Assembly: GCA_017936545.1 (NCBI GenBank)
Contig: JAGBFJ010000101.1
Span: 1 to 47,845, forward strand
From: Sutterella sp.
Lineage (GTDB): Bacteria; Pseudomonadota; Gammaproteobacteria; Burkholderiales; Burkholderiaceae_F
Length of the DNA: 47,845 nt
Reading direction: 5' to 3'
Below are positions 1-7,752 of the stretch, piece by piece. How positions within the stretch are numbered: position 1 is the stretch's first letter; every line of letters starts with the position of its first letter. Under the pieces are notes generated by a model. The model did no database searches, was not told the DNA's origin, and was given only the letters and a program-made list of their open reading frames with translations. The position numbers were made by a program, and so were the translations under genes.

Positions 1-416
1 CCGGCAATAAAGCCGGCCGCCGAAAGACGCGCCGCGGAAGGAGAGCGGCCGGCAGCGGCTCTGAAAAGCATCCCGGCTGCCACAGCGCCGAACCCCATGG
101 CGGCGGTATTGACGCCGAGAACCGTCAGTCCCCCGAACTGCAGCAGCACGCCCTGCAGAAGCAGCCCCGTGAAGATCACGGGAAAGGCCGCCCAGCCAAG
201 GAGCACGCCGATCAGTCCGTTCAGAATCAGATGGGCGCTGGAAATGCCGACGGGAACATGAATCAGCGACGCTGCGAAAAACGCCGCGCCCGCCAGCCCC
301 GCCGTCATCATGCGGTCGCTCTCGAGCCTCTTGAGCCCGACGGCAATGCCGCCCGCCGCGAGCACGGCACCGGCAATCAGAACCGGCGCGGAAAGAACGC
401 CTTCAGCAATATGCAT
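1..416 (-). CDS. cbiM: Energy-coupling factor nickel/cobalt transporter, CbiM/NikM family (partial, runs off window)
   Basis: Integral membrane substrate-specific component of an ECF-type nickel or cobalt importer. The N-terminus MHIAEGVLS matches the CbiM/NikM family, in which the amino-terminal Met-His coordinates the metal, so the ATG at 416 is a confident start. Several hydrophobic helices follow (around residues 10-22, 38-55, 62-95, 96-120). About 138 residues are visible and the C-terminus lies outside the window. The start is 2 bp after the stop of the DUF4198 gene, so the two are one operon. The metal cannot be read from sequence; nickel is the inference because hydrogenase maturation genes lie 9 kb away. 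Confidence 0.88.
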   Translation of the reverse strand, partial: MHIAEGVLSAPVLIAGAVLAAGGIAVGLKRLESDRMMTAGLAGAAFFAASLIHVPVGISSAHLILNGLIGVLLGWAAFPVIFTGLLLQGVLLQFGGLTVLGVNTAAMGFGAVAAGMLFRAAAGRSPSAARLSAAGFIA

Positions 417-418
417 GG

Positions 419-1174
419 TTACTTCGCAAAATACGTCCAGAACACGGCGCCGAGCTCGACGTCCTTGTCGGCGCCGTCATGCCGGATTTTAAAATCCGCT
501 TCGGTGAGCGCAGCAAAGCCCCACCAGCCGGCCCAGGGCGCTGTATAGACGAAAATGCCGTTTTCATCGGCCCTGACGACCTGAGTGACGTGATAGTCGC
601 TCGCCGGCGTGCGGTCGCCGTCCCTGTTCAGGTATTCCACCTCGACTTCTGCATGAGGCACGGGTTTTCCGTTCGCCAGAACCCGTCCGCTGAAGCTGTT
701 GCCGGCCCAGTTGCCGAAGGGGCGGGTGAGCGGCACGATTTCCGTCCTGAGTCCGAGCGGCTCATCCCATCCGTCCTCGTCGCCGTAGGCCGGAAGCACG
801 GTCTGGGTATAGTGAATGATGAACTTGTCTTCGGCCGGCTCCCAGTAGGGCTTCGGCGTCAGAACAAAACGGTATACGCCGGGACGGCGGACTTCAAACG
901 CCGTTTTCCAGGACGGCTTGCCGTAAAACGTATCGGGCGTCAGCCTAGGAAGCAAATCCGTCGTCTTCCCGCCGGCCGTGACGGAGAACGCTTCAGGCTT
1001 TTCCATCGTCATACCGGTGCGCTCCATCGGATGCGCAAAAGCAACATCAACCGTCACGGTTTTCCCGGAGCGGTCCGCCACCGCATCCGCGGAAGGCACG
1101 ACTATTCCGAAATGCGCCTGCGCGGCGAACGATACCCCCAGCAGCGCCAGTCCCGTCAAACACGACGACCTCAT
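419..1174 (-). CDS. DUF4198 periplasmic nickel/cobalt uptake protein (NikK/CbiK-like)
   Basis: Exported DUF4198 protein, a family that often accompanies NikM/CbiM transporters and is thought to deliver the metal ion in the periplasm. Two adjacent ATG codons lie at 1177 and 1174; the second has GGAGG 6 bases upstream and is taken as start. It begins MRSSCLTGLALLGVSFAAQA, a signal peptide, followed by mature HFGIVVPSADA, with a histidine right after the predicted AQA cleavage site as in metal-binding members. The rest is beta-rich (KTVTVDVAFAHPMER, GVYRFVLTPKPYWEP, KPVPHAEVEVEYLN, DENGIFVYTAPWAGWWGF), typical of DUF4198. A longer open frame back to 1240 is rejected because it would run through the operator-like repeats. 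Confidence 0.82.
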   Translation of the reverse strand: MRSSCLTGLALLGVSFAAQAHFGIVVPSADAVADRSGKTVTVDVAFAHPMERTGMTMEKPEAFSVTAGGKTTDLLPRLTPDTFYGKPSWKTAFEVRRPGVYRFVLTPKPYWEPAEDKFIIHYTQTVLPAYGDEDGWDEPLGLRTEIVPLTRPFGNWAGNSFSGRVLANGKPVPHAEVEVEYLNRDGDRTPASDYHVTQVVRADENGIFVYTAPWAGWWGFAALTEADFKIRHDGADKDVELGAVFWTYFAK

Positions 1175-1234
1175 CATCAGCCTCCCTTTCAGCATTGAAG
1201 CCGCATGAAGTTCCTGACGATCAGTCCCGGCAGG

Positions 1235-1273
1235 CTTCATACGAATTTAAAAATCTTCATACGCATTTTATGA
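1235..1273 (-). promoter_or_regulatory. Operator-like repeats upstream of the nickel/cobalt uptake genes
   Basis: On the minus strand CGTATGAAG occurs twice exactly 20 bp apart (plus-strand CTTCATACG at 1235-1243 and 1255-1263). The second copy is also part of an inverted repeat, TCATA (1257-1261) and TATGA (1269-1273), with a 7-bp spacer. The stretch is AT-rich compared with its surroundings and lies 60-100 bp before the start of the DUF4198 gene. GTATGA/TCATAC half-sites recall the E. coli NikR operator, but the spacing differs, so the regulator is not assigned. Confidence 0.4.
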
Positions 1274-1388
1274 CAAGACATACCGTCGCTGAGCAATAGT
1301 CTTCTCGGCGTCTTGCCTGTTGATACTTGGCCGGCAGTCGGAGGCTGGATCCCGGCCGACTGAACGGACGTCTCCGGCTCAGACCGTC

Positions 1389-1853
1389 TTATGCAAACCG
1401 TCTTTCTTTCGGCGGTCTGAGGAGCGCCACGGCAAAAGCCGCCACGGGGAAACCGTAGACCATCATCGTGAAGCCCTGAACCAGAACAGGCCACCCGGGC
1501 GCGCGCATGCTGATCCAGCTGAGCATCATGCAAAAGAGCGCCGCATAACCGAGGAAAGCCGTAAGAAAACGAATGCCGCGGCTTCGCCGGCAGAAAGCCA
1601 GATAGAGCACCGCGCCGACAATGATCGCAGCCGCGAGAAGCAGTCCGTTTCCCGTCAGGCTCAGAATTTCCAGTGCCTCGCGGGGCGCTTCGGATTCCAT
1701 CCACGCCGATAGCTGTTCGGGCGTCATGCCGCCTCGCACGGAGGCCAGTTTGTCGGAAAAAGTCGCATAGGCGGCACAGGCATCGGAGAGATTCACAGCG
1801 AACTCCTGAAGGGTCAACGCCAGCATTCTGAACCATTCCGCGGCGGCTGTCAT
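1389..1853 (-). CDS. Uncharacterised membrane protein, three predicted helices
   Basis: Not recognised. About 154 residues from the ATG at 1853. A soluble N-terminal half (residues 1-75) precedes three hydrophobic segments: GLLLAAAIIVGAVLYLAFC, FLTAFLGYAALFCMMLSWI and VLVQGFTMMVYGFPVAAFAVALL. The tail RPPKERRFA is basic, placing it in the cytoplasm. The start is uncertain: the frame also permits a TTG at 1886, and neither has a good ribosome site. The stop lies inside an inverted repeat (CTCAGACCG at 1378-1386 with CGGTCTGAG at 1413-1421). It is upstream of the nickel uptake genes on the same strand, but a 214-bp gap with operator-like repeats suggests separate transcription. Confidence 0.5.
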   Translation of the reverse strand: MTAAAEWFRMLALTLQEFAVNLSDACAAYATFSDKLASVRGGMTPEQLSAWMESEAPREALEILSLTGNGLLLAAAIIVGAVLYLAFCRRSRGIRFLTAFLGYAALFCMMLSWISMRAPGWPVLVQGFTMMVYGFPVAAFAVALLRPPKERRFA

Positions 1854-2056
1854 GCCGCACGCATCGGCTAGAGCCCGATTTTTCAAGTCGACTTATCCCG
1901 TCCGGTCGGACTTTCCGCCTGTGTCTACGTACAATCCATACCGCCTTTTCGTGAGACAGCATTTCACTGAACGTGCGATTATTAAGAGGCAGAGACATTT
2001 TGAAGGCCCTGTGCCGCAGATCGCCTCCGCACCCTTTTCAACTGCCGGACAACTAT

Positions 2057-3076
2057 ATGTTCAAAGACAAAAAATTCCGGGTCGACGAACGACTCATTCC
2101 TCAGGAATGCCACCGCGCGACGGTTGACGACGTCAGCTGGATCGACGGCAAGCTCTGCGTATGCGGGACGCAGATCAAGGACATGCCGCAGGTACTTGAA
2201 AAAATCAACGGCAGCTTCCCCGGCGTCTCCATGTATTTCACGCGGGGAAATCATACGTGGCTGCTTTTCGCCTCCGGCGAAACCGCAGTCAACAATCTGC
2301 GCCGCAAGATGGCGCCCATCCGCGGGTTCAACGACCTGCTGACGATGAAGCACCGCTGGAAACCTCTCGTGAAGACGCCCGGCGCCAAGGGTGCTCAGCC
2401 CGTTCCCAACGCCGGCATCGGCGCCCTGCTCGACTGTCTGTCGACGGGCAGCGGTCTGGCCGGCATGGCTCGAACGGCCGCCAAACAGCGCAGCTTCATG
2501 GTCATGGATCTCGAAGCCATTCCCGGATGGGATGCCGACATTGATGCCGTCTGCACGGCGCTCGACGCACAGATCGCGGCGGGCCGCGAATTCTTCGGTG
2601 CACAGACAGGACCCGAAGGACTCTTCGGCTCTGCCCGCCTTTTCACAGCAACCGATCTGAAGATGGACGACGGCGACCTGATCTGCGGAGGACATGTCGT
2701 CACCGCGGCGATGGAAGTCCTCGTCTGCGGCGAAGAGCTCGGCGCTGCCGAAGGCGACGCCTCCCGCTACTGGCTCCTCAAGGCGGAAGACAAGCTGCTG
2801 CTTCTTTTCCTTCGCAATGCCGAAGAAGCGCAGATCATTCCCGAAGGCCGCATCCGCACCTTCCCGGTGAGCGAGCTTCCCGACTTTGAAGGCGGTCTTC
2901 CGCTCTTCGAACTCAATCTGCTGCTTCAGGAATGCCGATCCGCCGATCCGGCCGAGGTTCAGTCCGAATCGGCCAAGGCCGTCGAAGCACACTGTCTGGC
3001 CATGACCGCCAACTGGTTCGACCGCATTGAAAAAGCAGCGGCCGTCATTCGCGAAAAGCTCGCCAAGCCGATCTGA
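2057..3076 (+). CDS. Hypothetical cytoplasmic protein, 339 aa
   Basis: Not recognised. From the ATG at 2057 (MFKDKKFRVDERLIPQEC) the protein is soluble, acidic and without signal peptide or membrane helix. It looks like a well-folded protein rather than a chance frame: regular alternation (FTRGNHTWLLFASGETAVNNLRRKM, WDADIDAVCTALDAQIAAGREFFGAQTGP, RYWLLKAEDKLLLLFLRNAEEAQIIPEGRIRTFP) and third-position GC bias as in its neighbours. A longer in-frame start at 1973 gives a basic, unlikely N-terminus. It ends just before a strong bidirectional terminator and has no same-strand neighbour, so it is probably monocistronic. Confidence 0.62.
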   Translation: MFKDKKFRVDERLIPQECHRATVDDVSWIDGKLCVCGTQIKDMPQVLEKINGSFPGVSMYFTRGNHTWLLFASGETAVNNLRRKMAPIRGFNDLLTMKHRWKPLVKTPGAKGAQPVPNAGIGALLDCLSTGSGLAGMARTAAKQRSFMVMDLEAIPGWDADIDAVCTALDAQIAAGREFFGAQTGPEGLFGSARLFTATDLKMDDGDLICGGHVVTAAMEVLVCGEELGAAEGDASRYWLLKAEDKLLLLFLRNAEEAQIIPEGRIRTFPVSELPDFEGGLPLFELNLLLQECRSADPAEVQSESAKAVEAHCLAMTANWFDRIEKAAAVIREKLAKPI

Positions 3077-3094
3077 CGCCGTCTTCAGGCGCTG

Positions 3095-3132
3095 AAAAAA
3101 CGCCGGCTTCATTGTGAAGAGCCGGCGTTTTT
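3095..3132. terminator. Bidirectional Rho-independent terminator
   Basis: Perfect 8-bp stem CGCCGGCT (3101-3108) and AGCCGGCG (3120-3127) with six A on the left and five T on the right, so it can end transcription from both convergent genes. Confidence 0.88.
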
Positions 3133-3158
3133 GTGTGCTCCGCGCTGCTGTTGAGCGC

Positions 3159-4424
3159 TCAGCGTCTGACAGGATGCAGCATGACGCGGATGATTTCGCG
3201 ATCCGTATCCACCATGCCCCGGCTGGCGATTTCGCCCACGGCTGCCGCCGTATCGTCGGCCGTCGCCTGAACAATGCCGTCGCCCGACTTGAATTCCTTG
3301 TGATTCTTCACCATGTCAAGCGCTAGCAGCGCCCCCTCGATCGACATCGAGATTTTCGCCGCGCAGGAGGACTTGGCACCGTCGCATAGAAGCCCCGACG
3401 TAATGGCGAGCGCATTGCTGATCACGGCAAGAATGTCCTCGTCGGAAAAACCCTCGAGCATGGCGATGCCCGCGCCGCTGCCGCATCCCGCGCTGACTGC
3501 GCCGCAGTATGCGGAAAGCTTGCCGATGCCCTGCTTGAGCGCAATGGTGACCAGGTCGCTCAGAAGCAGCGCGCGAAGGACTGCCTCGTCCTCCGAGCCG
3601 AGCGCCTCGCCGAAAATGACGACCGGCACGCTGGCCGTAATGCCTTGATTGCCGCTGCCCGATACGATGACCACCGGCAGTTCGCAGCCGTTCATGCGGG
3701 CGTCTGAAGCGGCCGCCGCCCAGGCGCGGGCGCGCACGGCGGGATCCTTCGGATCTCGCATCAGCATGATCTTGCCGATCGTGGCTCCCCAGTCCCCCTT
3801 CAGCCCTTCGCGGGCGATCGCCAGATTGGAATCCATCTGCCGGCGAAGAAGCGGTTCGACATCGGTCAGGTCCATCGTTCTCGCGGCGCGGATCAGATCG
3901 GCAATCGACCAGTTCTCTTCGTGAACCTCCTCTTCCGGCCTATCGCCTTCAGAAAAGACCACAACGCCGTTCTCCTCGATGCGCGTGATGTTGGTGTGAT
4001 ACGTTCGGATCGTGACGGCGACGGTCTTTCCGCCGAGCGTACCCGTCACGCAGATGAAGAAGACGTCGGGCTCATCCGACTGACGGACCGTCATGGGTTC
4101 TGCCGCACGGCGTCGGATTTCATCCCGCTCGGCGGGAGTGACTGCGGCCAGAACCTGCAGACCCGCTTCCGGACGGCGGGCCACGAAGCCGGCCGTCACG
4201 GCCGCTTCGATGCCGGAAAGTCCTCCTGTATTGGGCACGATCACGCTTTTGACGTTCTTGACGATGTTGCGCGAAACCTCAACGTCGATGCTCTCGGGAT
4301 AGCCGCCCAGCCGACGTCCGGCTTCCGCCGCGGCATAAGCAAGAGCGATGGGCTCCGTGCAGCCCATCGCGGGCAGCAGTTCCTTTGCAAGGGCCTTTTT
4401 GTATTCGCCGACGTCAGCGGTCAT
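3159..4424 (-). CDS. cyuA: L-cysteine desulfidase / UPF0597 serine-dehydratase-alpha-like protein
   Basis: UPF0597 family (E. coli YhaM/CyuA), a cytoplasmic iron-sulfur enzyme that breaks L-cysteine into pyruvate, ammonia and sulfide. The start at 4424 has AGGAG 8 bases upstream; the frame stays open to 4676 but that extension is basic and unlike the family. Family motifs are intact: GCTEP near the N-terminus (Cys22), CVTGTLGGK, the GSGNQG loop, CGAVSAGCGSGAGI and CDGAKSSCAAK, whose cysteines are expected to hold the [4Fe-4S] cluster. At 421 residues it has normal family length. No transporter or CyuR-type regulator adjoins it. Substrate preference between cysteine and serine is not decided by sequence. 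Confidence 0.87.
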   Translation of the reverse strand: MTADVGEYKKALAKELLPAMGCTEPIALAYAAAEAGRRLGGYPESIDVEVSRNIVKNVKSVIVPNTGGLSGIEAAVTAGFVARRPEAGLQVLAAVTPAERDEIRRRAAEPMTVRQSDEPDVFFICVTGTLGGKTVAVTIRTYHTNITRIEENGVVVFSEGDRPEEEVHEENWSIADLIRAARTMDLTDVEPLLRRQMDSNLAIAREGLKGDWGATIGKIMLMRDPKDPAVRARAWAAAASDARMNGCELPVVIVSGSGNQGITASVPVVIFGEALGSEDEAVLRALLLSDLVTIALKQGIGKLSAYCGAVSAGCGSGAGIAMLEGFSDEDILAVISNALAITSGLLCDGAKSSCAAKISMSIEGALLALDMVKNHKEFKSGDGIVQATADDTAAAVGEIASRGMVDTDREIIRVMLHPVRR

Positions 4425-4749
4425 CTTTCTGTCTCCTTTTGAAGCATCCCGGCAAAACGGATGCCTGATTTTTTCTGCCGAAATCCTACGCGAGGCGACA
4501 CGGCAGAACAAGCTCGGATTAGACCTGATCCCAATCCGGCCGAACACTTTTACATGAATGACCCGATCCGTTCTGAAACAGAACGCAGGAACCGGCCCGG
4601 CACCCGAGCCTGTCATTTTTCCTTCTGCCGTTACACTGAAGAAACGACAGTGAAGATTCCGCAGGGAATGCAACAAATAATGAACAAATGTTCAGTCATT
4701 CGGTGCCGGTGATAGAGTGACTTTAACCGAAACCAACAGGGAGCCGACC
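4425..4749. promoter_or_regulatory. Divergent intergenic region with a 14-bp inverted repeat
   Basis: No gene in these 325 bp. It separates the divergent cyuA and the Tat-exported protein gene. An inverted repeat TGAACA-AA-TGTTCA lies at 4681-4694, 56 bp before the downstream ATG. ACTTTAACC at 4720-4728 is identical to one arm of the operator-like repeat in front of gntR (20499-20507), but the other arm is missing here. Confidence 0.4.
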
Positions 4750-5223
4750 ATGATTACCCGCCGCCATCTGATTCTCGGAGCCTGCTCCGCCCTGCTTCCG
4801 TTCGCCGGCGTACCGACAGCCGAAGCTCACGACCGGATTCTTGTCGAAGATCTGATCTACGGCGTCTCGGACGCACTCATCCGCAGCTACATCCGCAATC
4901 ACTACGACCGCGCGTACTGGCACAACGGATACTGGTGGCTCGACGGCCGCCGCTACAGCGTCATCGAGTACCGCAACTACCTGATCGAAGACTACTACCG
5001 CGATCGGCGTCACCGGCAGTACGGACACCGCCCGCCTCCTGCGCCGCCGCATCATCGCCCGGCCCCGCCGCCTCATCATCGCCCTGCTCCGCCGACGCGA
5101 GCGGAACTCCGGCATCGGCCTCCCGCGCCGCCGAAGAGAGATCACGGTCATCGTCCGCCCACTCCGGGCGGATCGGGACACCGGCCTCCGCCCGACGGGC
5201 ACCATAGGCCGCCGCGGCACTGA
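4750..5223 (+). CDS. Tat-exported histidine/proline-rich protein
   Basis: Small periplasmic protein of unknown role. The ATG at 4750 has AGGGAG 6 bases upstream. The N-terminus MITRRHLILGACSALLPFAGVPTAEAHD has a twin-arginine-like motif (TRRHLIL), a hydrophobic core and an AEA-type cleavage site. The mature part has an aromatic-rich segment (YDRAYWHNGYWWLDGRRYSVIEYRNYLIEDYYRD, about residues 55-90). A 65-residue tail follows made almost wholly of Pro, His and Arg in repeats such as PHHRPAPP. The histidine density suggests metal binding, which is inference. It could alternatively be a cell-surface or stress protein. No same-strand neighbour. Confidence 0.7.
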   Translation: MITRRHLILGACSALLPFAGVPTAEAHDRILVEDLIYGVSDALIRSYIRNHYDRAYWHNGYWWLDGRRYSVIEYRNYLIEDYYRDRRHRQYGHRPPPAPPHHRPAPPPHHRPAPPTRAELRHRPPAPPKRDHGHRPPTPGGSGHRPPPDGHHRPPRH

Positions 5224-5311
5224 CCGAGCATGAAAATCACGCTTTATCGGCATCCCGCTGACAGCACTCGGGCCGATATCCGTCGGTCAGAAAGCCCGGA
5301 ACTTCTTCAGA

Positions 5312-5357
5312 CCGTCTGACGGAAGACCTTCGCCGAGAAGGCCTTCTTGTCAGACGG
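5312..5357. repeat. Nested inverted repeat (long hairpin)
   Basis: CCGTCTGAC (5312-5320) pairs with GTCAGACGG (5349-5357); between them CCTTC and GAAGG form an inner stem. No T-run follows on either strand, so it is not a standard terminator although it lies between convergent genes. Confidence 0.5.
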
Positions 5358-5472
5358 CGCGAAACCTGCCGTCATTCAGCCGCTGAACATTTCTTCCTCA
5401 GATCAGCCGGCCGGTCCGACTGACGTCAGATGCAAAGGCGAACCGCTGCCAATGAGTAAAACACCGTCTGCA

Positions 5473-5934
5473 TCAGAACAAATTCTTAAGACGGTCAATC
5501 GAAGTGTCGCCGCGCTGCACGCAGAGCACGGCCCAGAGAGCGAGATAGAGAGGCGGAATGAGAAAAAGCAGCGCCCAGAGACGGCTCGCATGTATGTCGT
5601 TGAGCCGCTCGACGGTGATGAGCGCCCAGCCGAGAATCCACTGAAGAAGCAGAAAGCCGACGCCGATGTAAACCGAAATACCGGCGAAGGTCGCACTTCC
5701 GAAAGAGGGAAGAAATCTCACTTTCGCCCAGTAGACGGCGAGGACAAGCACCGGCAGCAGCGACCAGAGAATCAGCGAAGCCATAACGAAATGGAACCGT
5801 CCGATCTGCGCCTGAAGAAAAAACAGCGCCATGCGGCACAGCGCACTATGCCTGGCGGGAACCGTTTCGGCTCCGTCTGCCGCGGCGCTGCGAGTGTCTG
5901 CCGATTGACTCTGAACGGTCGGTTCCCGATTCAT
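5473..5934 (-). CDS. DUF805-like inner-membrane protein
   Basis: About 153 residues with four predicted helices: FVMASLILWSLLPVLVLAVYW, ATFAGISVYIGVGFLLLQWIL, RLWALLFLIPPLYLALWAVL and a weaker first hydrophobic stretch. The segment VERLNDIHASRLWALLFLIPP resembles the R-R-L-x-D-x-x-x-S-x-W signature of DUF805 membrane proteins, whose function is unknown. The N-terminus is polar (about 35 residues, cytoplasmic). Two further ATG codons (5943, 5967) are possible and none has a strong ribosome site. It lies between genes of unrelated function. Confidence 0.6.
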   Translation of the reverse strand: MNREPTVQSQSADTRSAAADGAETVPARHSALCRMALFFLQAQIGRFHFVMASLILWSLLPVLVLAVYWAKVRFLPSFGSATFAGISVYIGVGFLLLQWILGWALITVERLNDIHASRLWALLFLIPPLYLALWAVLCVQRGDTSIDRLKNLF

Positions 5935-6031
5935 GCTTTTCATCCGTCGTAGTTTACGGACAATCATGTTACGTCGGCGCCGGCGTCAGGCCAAGAGAAC
6001 ATTCCCTCACCTCTTCGGGGAAAGAAAGCGC

Positions 6032-6068
6032 AAAAGGGACCAATACCGAAATATCAGTCCCTTTCGCG
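6032..6068 (-). terminator. Probable terminator after ggt
   Basis: AAAGGGAC (6033-6040) and GTCCCTTT (6057-6064) form an 8-bp stem; read on the minus strand it is followed by a short T-run. It lies about 50 bp after the ggt stop. Confidence 0.55.
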
Positions 6069-6116
6069 TATTCAATCATTGTCCTGTCTTTCCGACAGGC
6101 CGCTGATTTGCAGTGA

Positions 6117-7727
6117 TTAGTAAGCCATGATCTGACCGTCGGTGCGCTTTTCCGTCGCGCCGCAGAGCACGCCGCTGCGATCGCGCACGATCACCTGACC
6201 GCGACCCATGTGATAGGGGTCGGGCTGCACGATGACCTGGTGACCGCGGCGCTGCAGGAGACGGACGATATGGTTCGGCGTATCCTGCTCGACTTCGACC
6301 TTCTTGCCGCCCACCCACTGCCAGCGCGGCGCATCAAGCGCCTGCTGCGGGTTGAGGTGCCAGTCGATCATGTTCTGAACGACCTGGACGTGGGCCTGCG
6401 GCTGCATCCAGCCGCCCATGATGCCGAACGGGCCGACGGGTTCGCCGTCCTTCGTCAGGAATCCCGGAATGATCGTGTGGTAAGGACGCTTGCCGCCGAG
6501 CAGCGCGTTTTCATGATTTTCATCGAACTTGAAGTTTTCGGCGCGGTCGTTGAGCGAAATGCCGGTGCCGGGAATGACGATGCCGGAACCGAAGCCGCGG
6601 AAGTTCGACTGAATCATCGAGACCATGTTGCCGTCCTTGTCGGCGCAGCAGAAATACACGGTCGAGGGGCAGCCCGGGTCGCCCGGCTGCGGATCGATGG
6701 CCGTTTCGCCGATGAGCGAGCGGCGGCGGGCGGCGTACTCTTCGGAGAGGAGCTGGTCGACCGTCACCTTCATGTAGGACGGTTCGGCCACATAACGGGC
6801 CGTGTCCACCATGGCGAGCTTCATCGATTCGATCTGCTTGTGCATCGTGTCGGCGCAGTCGCGCTCGCCGAACTCAAAGCCCTTCAGAATCTGAAGCGCC
6901 ATCAGCACGGTGATGCCGTGGCCGTTGGGCGGGAGTTCCCAGACGTCGTAGCCGTGATAGTTGACGGAAATGGGCTCCACCCATTCAGGATGATAAGCGG
7001 CGAGGTCTTCCTTCGTGAGGAAGCCGTTGTGCTTCTTGAAGAAGGCGTCCATCTTCTCGGCAAGCGCGCCGCGGTAGAAGGATTCGCCCTTTGTTGCGGC
7101 GATTTCGCGAAGCGTGGCGGCCATGTCGGGGCAGCTGAAGAGTTCGCCCGGCCTGAGCCAGGTGTCGTTCGGCGCAAAGGTGTCGAACCAGCCCTGGAAT
7201 TCCGGACGGTCGCGATACTTCGAGTAGATGCCGTAGGCCTCCTCCCAGAGACGCGAGATGTTGGGCGAGACCGGATAGCCGTTTTCGGCATAACCGATCG
7301 CCGGCGCCATCACCTCTTCCAGCGGCATGGAACCGAAGCGCTCATGCATGGCCATCCAGCCGCCGACGGCGCCCGGCACGTCGATCGGCTCGACGCCGTA
7401 GGACGGAATCTTTTCATGACCGCGGGCCTTGAGCGCCGCCACGGAGTTGGCGAGCGGCGCGGGGCCCGAAGCATTGAGACCGTACATCTTGCCCTTGTAC
7501 CAGATGATGGCGAAGCAGTCTGCGCCGAGGCCGTTGCCGGTCGGTTCGACCACGGGCATGGAGGACGCCATGGCGACGGCGGCGTCGATCGCATTGCCGC
7601 CCTTGAGAAGAATCTGCAGACCTACCGAAGCGGAATGCGGATTGCCGGCGTTGCACATGCCGTTGCGGGCATAGACCACATGGCGCTTGGAGGAATACGG
7701 ATAGTCCTGTGCATCAAACTTAAGCAT
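6117..7727 (-). CDS. ggt: Gamma-glutamyltransferase family protein
   Basis: Ntn-hydrolase that removes gamma-glutamyl groups from glutathione or gamma-glutamyl peptides and amides. The precursor self-cleaves before a threonine, here Thr356 in GCPSTVYFCCADKDGNMVS, equivalent to the conserved T-T/S-V-D-x-x-G-N site. Other family blocks are GGNAIDAAVAMAS, EPTGNGLGADCFAI, NASGPAP, FRGFGSGIVIPGTGISLNDR and the C-terminal MGGWMQPQAHVQVV. There is no signal peptide, so unlike E. coli Ggt it is probably cytoplasmic (YwrD-like). The ATG at 7727 has AAGGA 7 bases upstream, better than the ATG at 7733. Only 25 bp separate it from the upstream carrier gene: one operon, suggesting uptake followed by hydrolysis. 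Confidence 0.9.
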   Translation of the reverse strand: MLKFDAQDYPYSSKRHVVYARNGMCNAGNPHSASVGLQILLKGGNAIDAAVAMASSMPVVEPTGNGLGADCFAIIWYKGKMYGLNASGPAPLANSVAALKARGHEKIPSYGVEPIDVPGAVGGWMAMHERFGSMPLEEVMAPAIGYAENGYPVSPNISRLWEEAYGIYSKYRDRPEFQGWFDTFAPNDTWLRPGELFSCPDMAATLREIAATKGESFYRGALAEKMDAFFKKHNGFLTKEDLAAYHPEWVEPISVNYHGYDVWELPPNGHGITVLMALQILKGFEFGERDCADTMHKQIESMKLAMVDTARYVAEPSYMKVTVDQLLSEEYAARRRSLIGETAIDPQPGDPGCPSTVYFCCADKDGNMVSMIQSNFRGFGSGIVIPGTGISLNDRAENFKFDENHENALLGGKRPYHTIIPGFLTKDGEPVGPFGIMGGWMQPQAHVQVVQNMIDWHLNPQQALDAPRWQWVGGKKVEVEQDTPNHIVRLLQRRGHQVIVQPDPYHMGRGQVIVRDRSGVLCGATEKRTDGQIMAY

Positions 7728-7752
7728 TTTCATATCCTTGAAAAAGGCTGCA

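Noticed and set aside
3159-4676. Longer start for the cysteine desulfidase at 4676
   Set aside because: The extra 84 residues are basic and unlike the family; ATG 4424 has AGGAG at good spacing.
5310-5360. Neisseria-type DNA uptake sequence (GCCGTCTGAA)
   Set aside because: Only CCGTCTGAC is present and not the full motif; more likely a hairpin or chance.
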